From NCBI GenBank assembly GCA_949775045.1, contig OX459108.1, positions 8,125,961-8,189,960 on the forward strand: a stretch of DNA of 64,000 nucleotides, read 5' to 3'. Within the stretch, counting starts at the first letter, position 1. The number at the start of each line of letters is the position of its first letter. The position numbers and the translations under genes were made by a program. Positions 9,977 through 19,819 of this stretch are shown one piece after another. The notes below the pieces were generated by a model that was not told where the DNA came from, did no database searches, and was given only the letters and a program-made list of their open reading frames with translations. This stretch comes from Metridium senile (lineage: Eukaryota > Cnidaria > Anthozoa > Actiniaria > Metridiidae).

Positions 9977-11099
9977 GGTGGCTCGACCCAAAAATTTTTC
10001 GCGAGTACCGTCCGCATTTGAAGCTCCAGTATAAAGACTGAATTATGATTTAGGATGTTTTTTTGAAAAATCGGACATAATTTTAATTGATTATTACGAA
10101 ATATATGTTTTAGCCTTGAGTCCAATATTAGCCTTTAAAGTCATTTTCTAGCAAAATGCTTCATACTGCTTACACCTTGAATATTTGCCCCCAGTTGTGG
10201 AAAGATTTATCAAAATTTATAAGGCGGTTTGCAAGACATTGAGAATTGTTTAAATAAAGCGGATAATTTACGCAAAATCTAAACAATAGATTTTGCATCG
10301 AAATATTTATTATTTCTTGGGTATCTGTTAGCAAAAATCTTCGTTCGTTCTTTTCTCCTATATCTCTTGCTCACTTTATGGCAGTTAGATAGCAATCGAG
10401 CCATACGATCTTCTCAAAACGTAAAATATATGAGCTGGAGCAAAAATCCAATGTTTACTTTTTTTCGCGGTTTTGTATACAATTTCGCAAAAATGCAAAA
10501 ATCGTAAAACTCGTCTTTTTGTTTTTAATAAAACTTTGTGAGGGCTTCAAGCTATTAATGTTTCGTAATGTCTCTGATTTTCATATTCATTGGGAAGTTT
10601 TAAAGGTATCTAATGTAGACGCAAAGTTGAGGATTATTGAGATACTGTTTAAAGATCTGGTGCTCTGGGAGTTCTTTTGTTTGATGTTTGGCACAACGAC
10701 ATTCCTTCACACCTTTTGCATGATTTCACTGCGCTTGGCTGCCCTACGAATCATTTCCGAAGTATGGTAATGTGCTTTTGAAATGCGCACGGTAACGTTA
10801 GCGAAGCATCTGTATATAAAACTTTCCACAACTGGGGGCAAACATTCAAGGTGTAAGCATCATGAAGGATTTTGTTAGAAAATGACTTTAAAGGCTAATA
10901 TTGGACTCAAGGCTAAAACATATATTTCGTAATAATCAATTAAAATTATGTCCGATTTCTCAAAAAAACATTCTAAATCATAATTCAGTCTTTATGAAAG
11001 AAATGTGTTCAAGTGGATTTGAATTCGAACCCAACGCGTTTTTATACTGGAGCTTCAAATGCGGACGGTACTCGCGAAAAATTATTGGGTTGAGCCACC
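9977..11099. mobile_element. Non-autonomous DNA transposon, long terminal inverted repeats, TTAA target site
   Basis: The left end GGTGGCTCGACCC and right end GGGTTGAGCCACC are inverted and each is flanked by TTAA (9973-9976 and 11100-11103). The inverted repeats run about 230 bp inward (9977-10205 against 10819-11099); the right arm has an extra block of about 50 bp near 11,000. The 600-bp core has no coding capacity. A TTAA duplication fits the piggyBac or Kolobok superfamilies. A transposase in trans would be needed. Confidence 0.8.
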
Positions 11100-11103
11100 T
11101 TAA

Positions 11104-11584
11104 GCGCTGTCAGTCAAAATGAGATATTATACCGAGCTGTAGGCCCGAACTGGTTTAAACTTCGATGTTTATTTTGTTTTTATTTAGCAGTCAAATGTTC
11201 TTCCTTTTACCAAGTATTTATACCTTAGTCCTTTATATCCGTTGAGGACGTCGATTCGAAGAAAAAAGACGTCTGCAACAGAGGCTAATAATAATAATAC
11301 TTTTCAAAACTTTATTTAGTAAATCTGACACTTGTTCACCTCTGGAAATAGTTTCAAGGTCAAGGAAAGATTCTTGTAATATTACTGACAAAAACGTACC
11401 TATCCAAGTCAAATCAAGTTAAGAAATGATTTCAATTGCTTTCTAAAATCAATAACTGATATTTACAGTCCATAAAGATAGTTAATATATTAAGTTTTGA
11501 AGCCTGTTTGTGCAAGTCATTTTTACCTTGGATCAATTTGTCAGGCATGCAACACAGGTAGCACACAGGTAGCCCACATATCAA
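11104..11584. other. Non-coding interval, nothing recognised
   Basis: AT-rich sequence without a supported exon or repeat. Confidence 0.4.
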
Positions 11585-11780
11585 GTAGAACTTGTTGTTG
11601 TCCAAGGAAAGTGTAAATCCATTTTAGGACTGAGAACATGTGAACTAATGTCACTATTAACAGTCAACCGCCATAACATAGTATGTGTTGTCTCAACAGC
11701 TGAAACCACATGTAGTATGTCAGCACAAGATGTGATCAAAGAGTATGCAGAAGTGTTCAAGGGAGAAGGCAAGCTAGAAG
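11585..11780 (+). CDS. Candidate exon derived from a Ty3/gypsy polyprotein
   Basis: The frame reads SILGLRTCELMSLLTVNR and then SAQDVIKEYAEVFKGEGKLE, typical of the linker between protease and RT in gypsy polyproteins. It stops at a donor-like GTAACC at 11,781. Joining to the acceptor at 12,004 keeps the frame (phase 1), so this may be a real exon of a chimeric gene and not just a relic. The upstream start is unknown. Splicing is inferred from sequence only. Confidence 0.5.
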
Positions 11781-12004
11781 GTAACCTAAGTACACATAAA
11801 ACTGAAGTATACCGTTATTTATTAGTTTGTTGTTGAGTAAACAAACGCTACACAATTGACCACAACCTGAGTAAGCAAGCATGCTTTCACGACGTTGTTG
11901 TTATTATCGGACCGTGTCTAGACAACCAAATTATTTTTAAACTATTCTGTCCATGATAATAAATCTAAATTAGAATATTAAAATTTTGTATATTTTCTTA
12001 ACAG

Positions 12005-12285
12005 AAAATGAATCCCAAAAAGATGAATACTTGAAACCAAGGTTTACTTATCAAGCAGAAATGGACAAACACTTTCAGGAACAATTAGCACATTGTGCTC
12101 AAGATTTAATCGTGATGCCAATTCAGTGCACTGAAGATTCAGTTATTGGGAAGCCACTTCATTGTGCTCAAGATCTAATCGTGATGCCAATTCAATGCAC
12201 TGAAGATTCAGTTATTGTGAAGCCACTTCATTGTGCTCAAGATATAATCATAATGCCAATTCAGTGCACTGAAGATAGCTTGTAA
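12005..12285 (+). CDS. Terminal exon with three 23-residue repeats, unknown function
   Basis: The exon follows a pyrimidine-rich acceptor (TTTTCTTAACAG) and ends at TAA 12,283-12,285. After a short charged lead (EYLKPRFTYQAEMDKHF) it has three direct repeats of HCAQDLIVMPIQCTEDSV plus five linker residues. Each repeat has two cysteines 12 residues apart. I do not recognise the family. The incoming phase agrees with the gypsy-derived exon at 11,585-11,780. Confidence 0.5.
12091..12285 (+). repeat. 69-bp tandem repeat within coding exon, three copies
   Basis: Units begin CATTGTGCTCAAGAT at 12,091, 12,160 and 12,229. The period is a multiple of three, so copy-number change would keep the frame. 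Confidence 0.85.
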
Positions 12286-12442
12286 TTGAAAGCCAATTCA
12301 GTTCCGCGGGCCAAATTCGGCTGGAGACACATTTGAAGTGCTATCATCAAAGCATATGCAAATATTTTATGTATTTTGAAATACATGTGTATACTTTAAA
12401 TATTTTTTATTGAAAAATGTTTTGTCAGAGATGTGTTCTAAG

Positions 12443-12601
12443 AAATATATAAACATATATTTTATCTTGTTTCACGGTTTACAATCGCGTTTTGAAGCTT
12501 TTGAACGGGGAATCCCCTTATCAGAGCCAGTTAGTTCACACGCTCATTGTAAACTCGATTGTAAACAGTGAAACTAGATAAAAGATATGTTTATATATTT
12601 A
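12443..12601. repeat. Short palindromic MITE-like inverted repeat
   Basis: Arms 12,443-12,486 and 12,556-12,601 are near-perfect reverse complements (AAATATATAAACATAT... and TTTACAATCG at the inner end), separated by about 70 bp. No coding content. Confidence 0.75.
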
Positions 12602-12609
12602 TAATTTTT

Positions 12610-13025
12610 AGATCAGCGATGCTCTAATAATAGGTGAAAATACTACATTTTGTTATAAGTTCCAATTCTTTAGAAAACTAATCTGATTTTAATACATTAC
12701 CAACACAAAACAAGCATTCATTTCGGTCTTGACTTGATGCTTGTCGCGTGGTCATGAATATTAATGACCTTTGTAATCGGCTACAAGAGCAAAATTCCAC
12801 TGCTGGGTGGTTTTGAAAGTTCCCAATGAACATACCCAATATATTAGTATCGTGACTTACGTCATTGTTTATATTCGGGCTGACTTTGGGTATTCCTCGA
12901 GATTGTTCGGGATTTTTTGAAAAATACGATTTGGTTCATTGGTCTTCCAAATATTAAAATATTAAAACATTAAATTATAGTTTAGAATAATATCAACAAA
13001 AATAAAAAGCTTGAGAAAACATTAT
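12610..13025. other. Non-coding interval, nothing recognised
   Basis: AT-rich with no open frame, splice-bounded exon or repeat that I can support. Confidence 0.4.
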
Positions 13026-13530
13026 TAAAGTGCATATATGGGTACGTCAGCTTTCATGTAAAGATTAAGATGAGGTAAGACAACTTTGAGGGTCGAAACC
13101 TGGATTTTTAATTTTAAAGGAAATTTTATTGAAGCTCAAAGTTGGCCAAAATTGGCATATTGGGCTACGCCTCAAATAGATTGGAAACAACTGACTATCA
13201 CGTCATTGCCGGAACTTACCATCGTGTTTCTCTGCGCTGTAAATCAAAAATCTAATTTTAACTACTTTAAATCAAAGGTGAATTAATTTTTTTTAATTAA
13301 TTCTGATCGTAATATTTATTGGAGGTTGCAGCGATGAAATATTTCCAGTTGAATGACGTCATTGCCGGAATCGGGCCGTGCTACTGCTCTGATTTGCTCA
13401 TTGTAAAGATGGACGACATAAAAAGAGGTGAAATCGCAACACAATCAAAAAACATGAATTGGCCAATGATCATAGTGGTCAAAACTTTTATTTAAAGTGA
13501 AATCTGGCGAACCCATATATGCACTTTAAG
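13026..13530. mobile_element. MITE-like element with about 45-bp terminal inverted repeats
   Basis: The left end TTAAAGTGCATATATGGGT and right end ACCCATATATGCACTTTAA are reverse complements, with weaker similarity further inside. The roughly 505-bp interior is non-coding and has the short repeat CGTCATTGCCGGAA twice (near 13,200 and 13,360). Confidence 0.65.
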
Positions 13531-13726
13531 TTTTTGAACAAGTTAATATCAACATGTAGCAGTCCAATACATGAGCACATACAAATCTGTGTAATTTTGA
13601 TTCCAAATAATAAATAGAATTACGAGAAGACCAGTTGTCATTTTTGTAATTTTGTATATTTCGGTCTTTATCCAAAGACCATCAACTGCAAATGAATAAA
13701 TTAAACTAAGACATTCTGAATTAAGA

Positions 13727-14060
13727 TTAATTAATTAGACTCAAGGGAATTGACTGTCCTTGTTCATTCAGGCTTGGTTTGTGTTCTTTTATAAAAAGCG
13801 CTTCTGCTACTTTTCGTTGTTTGGAATTTCCAAGGTTGGAAGCTAGGATTACAGTATTTTCAAGTTTTATCTTGTCGTGGCCCGATTCTACGCTGTGTCG
13901 AAGTAGCGAGGATTTTTTATCTTTGCCACCGTGTTCAGAAATTCGTACATCTAGCCTTCTAGCAGTTTCTCCAATGTAGGTATGTGTGCATTGTTCTTGT
14001 GGGCACTCTAGTTTGTACACTACATTGTGTCGGTGTTGAATGTTTGTTTTGTCTTTGTCT
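13727..14060 (-). CDS. GIY-YIG endonuclease domain of a Penelope-like element
   Basis: The minus frame reads HRHNVVYKLECPQEQCTHTY, then IGETARRLDVRISEHGG, then EALFIKEHKPSLNEQGQ. This is the Cys-bearing GIY-YIG nuclease typical of Penelope elements, used for target nicking; the conserved Arg (RRLDVRISEH) and Glu region are present. Upstream the frame continues through linker residues IDKDKTNIQ until a TAG near 14,061, next to the junction with the RT segment. No start codon of its own is expected, so as it stands it is an orphan domain. Confidence 0.85.
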
Positions 14061-14065
14061 ATCTA

Positions 14066-15010
14066 GCAGAGCTGTTAGCACCATTAGCTAAATCAGAGTA
14101 TACAGTAACTAGTACTACAGATCTGCTTCAACGTATCCGCGCCGAGAAACTTCCACCAGGATATGAAATGATTAGTTTTGATGTACAAGCACTATTTACA
14201 AACGTCCCGTTGGACAAAACAATCGACATCATCACCAAAAGGATTTACACAGAAAAAGAGATCACAACGGACTTAACACAGAAAGAACTAGAGAATTTGA
14301 TCAAACAAAGCACAAAGAGCGTCCATTTCTCGTTTAACGACCAAATATACACACAAATTGACGGTGTAGCAATGGGCTCCCCTTTAGGGCCGGTCCTTGC
14401 AAATATCTATATGGTTGAACTAGAAACGTCCATTATTCCAACATTGAACGACTACCTTAAGAATTGGACAAGATACGTGGATGATACTCTGGCTTTCGTT
14501 AAGATTGGATTGCATGAGCTTGTACTTGAGAAATTAAATAACTTTGATGAAAAAATCAAGTTCACATATGAATTAAGCTGTGATAATACGATCAACTTTC
14601 TAGACGCAAAGATCATGTGGAAGAAAGACCGTTTTGACACTACAGTGTACCGCAAGAAAACTAACACCGACCTATACATCCACTGGGAAGCCGATGCGCC
14701 AAAAACCTGGAAAAGGAGCACACTAAGAGGTCTGGTGAAGAGAGCCTATAATATCTGCTCTAATGAAGATCTATTGAAGAAAGAACTCCATCACTTGCAA
14801 AAAACTTTCCATGAAATAAACGGTTACCCTCACTGGGTAATTGATGATATTATCAGCGAAGTTAAAAACAAACAAAACCAAGTTATTACACAAAGCAACG
14901 GCCAGGATAATGACTCAACATCTATGTTTATGACACTACCATACAAAGGTGACAAAGGCGTCAAATTAGTTCAGAAATTAAAATGTACCGCAAAGAATGT
15001 CTTAGTTTAA
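14066..15010 (+). CDS. Penelope-like reverse transcriptase, N-terminally truncated and lacking GIY-YIG
   Basis: An open frame from about 14,066 to the TAA at 15,008-15,010 covers the RT core: EMISFDVQALFTNVPLDKTI, the block DGVAMGSPLGPVLANIYM, the active site RYVDDTLAFV, then NFLDAKIMW and the thumb. It ends in the linker LPYKGDKGVKLVQKL, which normally leads to GIY-YIG. Instead it runs straight into the element 3' end at AAGAATGTCTTAGTTTAA. The in-frame ATG at 14,027 lies in sequence belonging to the other segment. The RT body has no internal stops. Confidence 0.85.
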   Translation, partial: AELLAPLAKSEYTVTSTTDLLQRIRAEKLPPGYEMISFDVQALFTNVPLDKTIDIITKRIYTEKEITTDLTQKELENLIKQSTKSVHFSFNDQIYTQIDGVAMGSPLGPVLANIYMVELETSIIPTLNDYLKNWTRYVDDTLAFVKIGLHELVLEKLNNFDEKIKFTYELSCDNTINFLDAKIMWKKDRFDTTVYRKKTNTDLYIHWEADAPKTWKRSTLRGLVKRAYNICSNEDLLKKELHHLQKTFHEINGYPHWVIDDIISEVKNKQNQVITQSNGQDNDSTSMFMTLPYKGDKGVKLVQKLKCTAKNVLV

Positions 15011-15101
15011 TTTATTCATTTGCAGTTGATGGTCTTTGGATAAAGACCGAAATATACAAAATTACAAAAATGACAACTGGTCTTCTCGTAATTCTATTTA
15101 T

Positions 15102-15169
15102 TATAAAACTATATGCCCAAAAGAATATATTTGATTCCAAATAGCTTGACTTGAATATATATATATTTA
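15102..15169. other. AT-rich spacer
   Basis: Short interval with an (AT)n stretch between the Penelope unit and the LINE tail. Confidence 0.4.
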
Positions 15170-15527
15170 TAGATAGATAAATTTCTTTATTTAAACAGGG
15201 TAGCTCTTTCAGTATTTACAAAATGTAATAACTGTTATCAATAGAGGCCCTACAAAAAATACAAAAATAGGAAAAATAATACTAAAAACTAATTAAATAC
15301 AATATTAAAAGATAAAATAGATTAATAAAATTTACATTAAAAGTTGTGCTAAGATAAATACTATGATGGTAGAGCGACCCTATCTGACCCGTGAAAAGGT
15401 GTATAAACAGCGGGAACAGTATAGAAACAAAGAAAACAACTTATGTCAACCGCTAACTATTTGATACCTTTTCATGGGCGAGACAAAATCGCTCAAACGT
15501 ATATAATAAATATAAAATATATCTACG

Positions 15528-15743
15528 AATTCCTATTAAGGATACACGGGTCACTGTGGGGACATGTTTTTGAAAACATTATAGAGAAAACATCACTTTT
15601 ATCCAAAAGGTTTATCAATTATGTAAACTTTGTTAATTTAGCTTTAAAAAAATGTGTACTTTATGGTGAATTTAATGTGAATTGAACGCTCTATAATGTT
15701 TTTAAAAACATATCCCAGAGTGTCTCGTGTATCCTTAAAAACT
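15528..15743. mobile_element. Small inverted-repeat insertion inside the LINE
   Basis: Arms of about 55 bp (left TAAGGATACACGGGTCACTG, right CTCGTGTATCCTTA in reverse) enclose about 105 bp. The insertion point interrupts the LINE C-terminal frame after KKAFLYNGCIVF. Confidence 0.6.
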
Positions 15744-15752
15744 ATACAACCG

Positions 15753-17169
15753 TTATAAAAAGGCCTTTTTAGTACCTTCAGGTTTTACTGGAGGCGGTCT
15801 GAGCTGGTCACTTTGCCTTGTGCTTCTGAGTACTATTTCTCTATTACAATTAAAATAATTCATTAAAAATTGCGGACAATGCTTTTTTAAACATTTCTTT
15901 ACCAAGTTAAGAGCAGGACTTTCGCGTCTGTGTTTAAGAGTCTCATAATTAAGTTTCTCTAGCGCTTCGTCACTACTATTTGTACGCATTATAACACGTG
16001 CAGCACTTTGTAATTTTTCTATCTTGTCTGTATTTATGCTACCACAACAATTTACAAACTATGTCGCAGTAGTCAGTAATTGATATAATAAAGGACTTAA
16101 AGATAGTACCAGCTGTGTGCATGATGTTTTTCCTTGCACGGCCTAGCATGCCTATCCTTTTTCCTGCCTATCCTTTTTCCTGCCTATCCTTTTTCCTGCC
16201 TAACTTAAAAGATATTTTACGTGCGTATTCCAGCTCAAACTCTCGTCTAAACTACTCCAAGATACTTCTATTCTAATACTCGTTTCAGAACTTGGCCATC
16301 AACAGATACTGCAAAATTATCATTAGTAGATACAAGGCTAGCATTAGTACCAAATAACACACATTTTGTTTTGACACTATGCATATACAAGCTATTATCT
16401 AATAGCCACTGATTTACAGAGGCCAGTTCTTCGGACAATGTTTTGGCTATTTGCGTTGCATCTTTAGCACTGAAGTATATTACCGTGTCATCCGCATACA
16501 TAAGAATTTGACAATGTTTCAGGACAGCAGGGACATAATTTAGAAACAGCACAAAAAGCAAAGGGCCAAGTATCGAACCCTGATGGACTCCAGATGTAAT
16601 GTCACACAGAAGTCTCTTTACCAAAGTTTACAACTTGTTTACGATCAATTAAATAGCTTCGGAACCAGTCTAGTTCAGTCCCCTGCAGCCCATAATACTC
16701 TAACTTTCTAAGCAAGGCACCATGTTCAATGGAGTCAAAGGCCTTGCACAGATCGATGAACACTGCGCCCGTCAACATACCTTGGTCCATACCACGACGT
16801 ATATAGTCAGAGAAGGCAATGGTGGTAGACTCAGTCGAGTGTTTTTTTCTGAAGCCACATTGATAAGGGCTAAGCAGCTTGTGTATATCTAGGAAAGCAC
16901 AAATCTGATGATGGACAAGACTCGAGCACTTTAGGTACAACAGACAGGATTGAAATAGGACGAAAGTTATCCATGTTAGTAGCATCCCCCTCCTTGAATA
17001 GGGGCGTCACCCTGGCACACTTCCACTCTTCTGGTATACGACCCTGGGATAGCGATGGGTTGATAAGGTGAGTCAATGGCTTGACTATGACTTCAGCGGC
17101 GTCTTTTAGCAAACGTGGAGATATAGTATCAAGTCCACTTACTTTACTTGCTTTTAAATTCTTGATCAC
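15753..17169 (-). pseudogene. LINE ORF 3' part: reverse transcriptase and C-terminal region
   Basis: In order: NLKASKVSGLDTISPRLLKD, TPLFKEGDATNMDNFRPISI, then in another frame YQCGFRKKHSTESTTIAF and VFIDLCKAFDSIEHGALL, then DITSGVHQGSILGPLLF and LMYADDTVIYF (the catalytic block), and the tail SAARVIMRTNSSDEALEKL ending near 15,753. At least three frameshifts or stops (near 16,870, 16,610 and 16,270) inactivate it. Confidence 0.8.
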
Positions 17170-17270
17170 GTTCAGAGTAAAAGATTCTTCAACCGTTTCA
17201 AATTTGATAATACTCTAACTTTGGCTATTCATCCATTTGCATGTATCCAGACTACGCACACGCTTCTGTA

Positions 17271-18617
17271 TTAGTGGGGCGTGACCATCTGACACGTGGC
17301 CCAAAGCTCATGAACATCAACAATAGATGTCCCAGAGGAGTCATTCTGATCGTCCCATGCAACACCTCTAAGCTCTTCACAGAGTTTGCTTGAGTCGTAT
17401 TTTGCATAATTTCTGAATACCTTAACGTCTGTTGGGACTTTCATCCAGTTTAATTTACGGATACAATAAACCATTTCATGATCACTAAGACTCAGACTTA
17501 CTACTCCAGAATTTCTGATATTATGAGAAGCATTCGTAGCGATGATATCCAGTAGTGTTTTTGACTGTTTAAATACACGAGTAGGGTGATCTATTAGTTG
17601 AGTCAAATTTTCAGATCTGAGTACACCTTTTAATCGTTTACATTCCACTGAAACAGCTTGCTTCGCCAACATGTCGCAATTGAAGTCACCTAGGATGATC
17701 AATTCTTTCTCCCTGACTGTAGCACTCTGTATGTTGTTTTCAAATAAGGGCACAAAGTTCCCTATACTACATGCTTGGAAGTAGATGGAGGTCTATAGAA
17801 AGTTCCAACCAGAAAGCTGCGAGATTTTCTGGAACAAACCTTAACCCAAAGGCCTTCAATAGTTGATGATTCTAGGTCTGATCTACGCAAAACATCTACA
17901 TCATTCCTGGCATAAACTGCGAGGCCACCGCCTTTATCTCCCCTATCACGGCGAAATAATCGATAACCAGGAATTTCAAGCTCAGAGTCTAATATTTCCT
18001 TATGTAACCAGGTTTCGGATAATGTCAATAGATGAAAGTCAGACTGTAATTCAGAGATTTTAAGACAAAGTTCCTCGACCCTGTTCATCAAACTCCTGAT
18101 ATTTTGATGAAGGATTTTAAACCCTTTTGTCGATGTAAAGTCCTTGAAGCTCGGTAGAAGAGGGTAAGCTGGCATCAAAACTGTAATCATTGTCACTTGA
18201 AGATTGAATAGTATTACATAAACTGCATGACGTAAATTCCAGTTCGGGACCAAAGCACTTGAGATGGATAGACTTCAAGCATACTATACAGTTAGCGAAG
18301 GATTGATTTTTCCTGATTAATTTCACACAATTACCACAATTACTTTTGACATAAGGCCCAGGGTTTAATTCCAGGTCCCCAGATAATTAGAGTAAGCAGA
18401 TAGCAATCCAGTACTGTTTAGCCAGCTCCAGTATTCTTGGTGTTAGACATGGCCGCCGTAACCGGTGAACATCAGATTTAGAGCATGATGTCTTAATGCC
18501 AAACAACGGCGGTGCAACTAATGTAGTTTCCAGATAGAAACATATAGTTATTGATTCTGAGCCGTTTTGATGTTGTTTAAACCCTTTCAACAGTAGAAAT
18601 AGGTATAAAACTTTCAT
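17271..18617 (-). pseudogene. LINE ORF 5' part: 2A-like peptide, PHD-like finger, APE endonuclease
   Basis: From 18,617 the frame starts MKVLYLFLLLKGF and ends at a TAA (18,387-18,389) that sits directly before LSGDLELNPGP. In the same frame follows a C4HC3-type finger (CGNC...CIVCLKSIHLKC...CSLC). In a further frame comes the endonuclease: ILHQNIRSLMNRVEELCLKI, TLSETWLHKEI, FYRPPS, then ELIILGDFNCDML and SLSDHEMVYC, the expected catalytic Asn/Glu/Asp/His blocks. The ORF is broken by a stop near 17,760 and a frame change between finger and endonuclease. The 2A class is known to separate or retarget N-terminal peptides in some LINEs. Confidence 0.75.
18354..18386 (-). other. 2A-like ribosome-skipping motif
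   Basis: Minus-strand codons read L-S-G-D-L-E-L-N-P-G-P, matching the 2A core D-x-E-x-N-P-G-P with the usual LLxLSGD lead. The codon just upstream is TAA; one base change would give leucine. 2A motifs at the N-terminus of APE-type LINEs are known from marine invertebrates. Confidence 0.8.
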
Positions 18618-18757
18618 ATATCTGCTTGCTCTTTCTGATGGCGGTGCTTATTTTTAAGATAAGGTATTTAATTTTAAACCTTTCTTTCCCGCAGAAAAAC
18701 GAGAGAAAAATAGCTCTGCCGACTCCGCTGATTTTCATTGCAGTTCGTTCTCAACTC

Positions 18758-18768
18758 AAGATGGCGGC
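18758..18768 (+). promoter_or_regulatory. YY1-type motif
   Basis: AAGATGGCGGC matches the YY1 core AAnATGGCGGC. It lies about 140 bp outside the LINE 5' frame, where a LINE internal promoter would be expected, though pointing away from it. It could also belong to a lost host promoter. Confidence 0.4.
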
Positions 18769-18874
18769 TGAAGGTTGACCTACGTCATATTACGTCACCC
18801 TCACGTATGCTTAACAGGGTAAATATAGGGGGTGGGCAGAGCCATTTTCTCTAGCTTTTCGGAGGGGGAGAAAG

Positions 18875-19333
18875 GTGGCTCTGTTCGCAGAGTACTCAAT
18901 AGAAAGTTTTTATGATATAAATTTCTTAGCATCAAGCGAAAATTCGAAAAAGAGCTATCTTTTTACAGTCAAACCAGCTGATGCATTCCTATCAATGCTA
19001 GAAGATCCGATATATTTCTGCAAATTTGAATTTACGAAATCGAAAGTTTTAAATTTCAAAATGCAGACTTCAACTGTCAACCGATAATGCTAATATATGC
19101 CTTTTAATTAACTTAAGATTAAGTTAAATACTTAGTATTAATGTATTTTAAAAAATATACATTTTCTGGAAGCTATTTATAAATTCACGTAGTCTTATAA
19201 ATCAGTTAAGAATATTCTGTTTTGCAACGTACGCAAAAGATGTTTGTCAGATTTTTTTTAGTGATAAAAAAAAGTATAGTTTATTGATTTAGCTTCCAGA
19301 AAATGTGAACAACCTATAGCTGGCCCATCTTAC
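18875..19333. other. Non-coding interval with a 16-bp inverted repeat
   Basis: ACATTTTCTGGAAGCT near 19,158 and its exact reverse complement near 19,291 are about 117 bp apart. No gene recognised. Confidence 0.4.
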
Positions 19334-19574
19334 CACTACTGAAATGCGTCTGTCCAAAGACGCTTAAAATTGCCTTCAGTGCCGTAGTTTTCCCTGAAAC
19401 TGGATGTCCTTTTAACACTGGAACTGAACAACCGTCAAAGTCTTTGACAACTTGGTCAAAGTTTGCAGCAATGCTGCTAGCCCCATGACCAAGAAGAACT
19501 TGTGGGAAATTGTTTTGGAAGAGCTCTCTCTCAGCCTCGATCAGCTCCCGCAAAGCCTGTCCTTCATCAAAATT
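19334..19574 (-). pseudogene. Orphan P-loop ATPase exon, paralogue of exon 36,703-36,942
   Basis: The exon is bounded by acceptor CTTATTAG and donor GTAAGATG and is open throughout (241 nt, phase 0 in, 1 out). It encodes NFPQVLLGHGASSIAANFDQ and the Walker A motif GHPVSGKTTALKAIL. The matching stretch of the main gene is NFPSALLAIGGVGL and GKPVSGKTTAVRVA. No neighbouring exon of the paralogue was found. Upstream (higher coordinates) lies the long minisatellite, as in the main gene. It may be a remnant of a second gene copy or an alternative exon. Confidence 0.6.
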
Positions 19575-19579
19575 CTAAT

Positions 19580-19800
19580 AAGACAATAAAGAACATGAAA
19601 AATCTAGTAATAAGGGGCGGAATATTTGACTTTTGAGGGTGGGTTTGGAATATTTTTATGTGCTAGATATTATTTTCCTTGCTCAGAAAGCAGGAGGCAC
19701 TAAGTATTAGGTTAGGTTGAGCATGATATCGTAAATGAAATAAATAAATTTTGTAGAAATAGTAAGCTCATTTTCCCTGACCGCAAAACAAGAAGCTGCC
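19580..19800. other. Non-coding interval
   Basis: Intron-like sequence between the P-loop exon and the minisatellite flank; nothing specific. Confidence 0.4.
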
Positions 19801-19819
19801 ATATCCCTTCACGGTATAT

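Larger units (their letters stand above)
13600..15101. mobile_element. Rearranged Penelope-like element: divergent GIY-YIG and RT inside inverted repeats
   Basis: An approximately 105-bp near-perfect inverted repeat bounds the unit (13,600-13,715 and 14,998-15,101). Inside, a GIY-YIG endonuclease domain reads leftward and an RT reads rightward, joined near 14,065. In ordinary Penelope elements RT and GIY-YIG follow each other on one strand, so this is either two partial copies head to head or an internal inversion. Both inverted-repeat arms hold a hammerhead-like stretch (see findings). Confidence 0.85.
15170..18660 (-). mobile_element. CR1/L2-like non-LTR retrotransposon, nearly full length but inactivated
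   Basis: Reading from about 18,660 leftwards: a hydrophobic N-terminal frame, a 2A-like motif, a PHD-like finger, an APE endonuclease, an RT with YADD and a C-terminal tail, then a 3' end related to the one at 47,100 (AGGGTAGCYCWTTCAG...GAGGSSCYAC). Many stops and frameshifts are present, and a palindromic insertion lies at 15,528-15,743. The 5' end is approximate. Confidence 0.8.
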
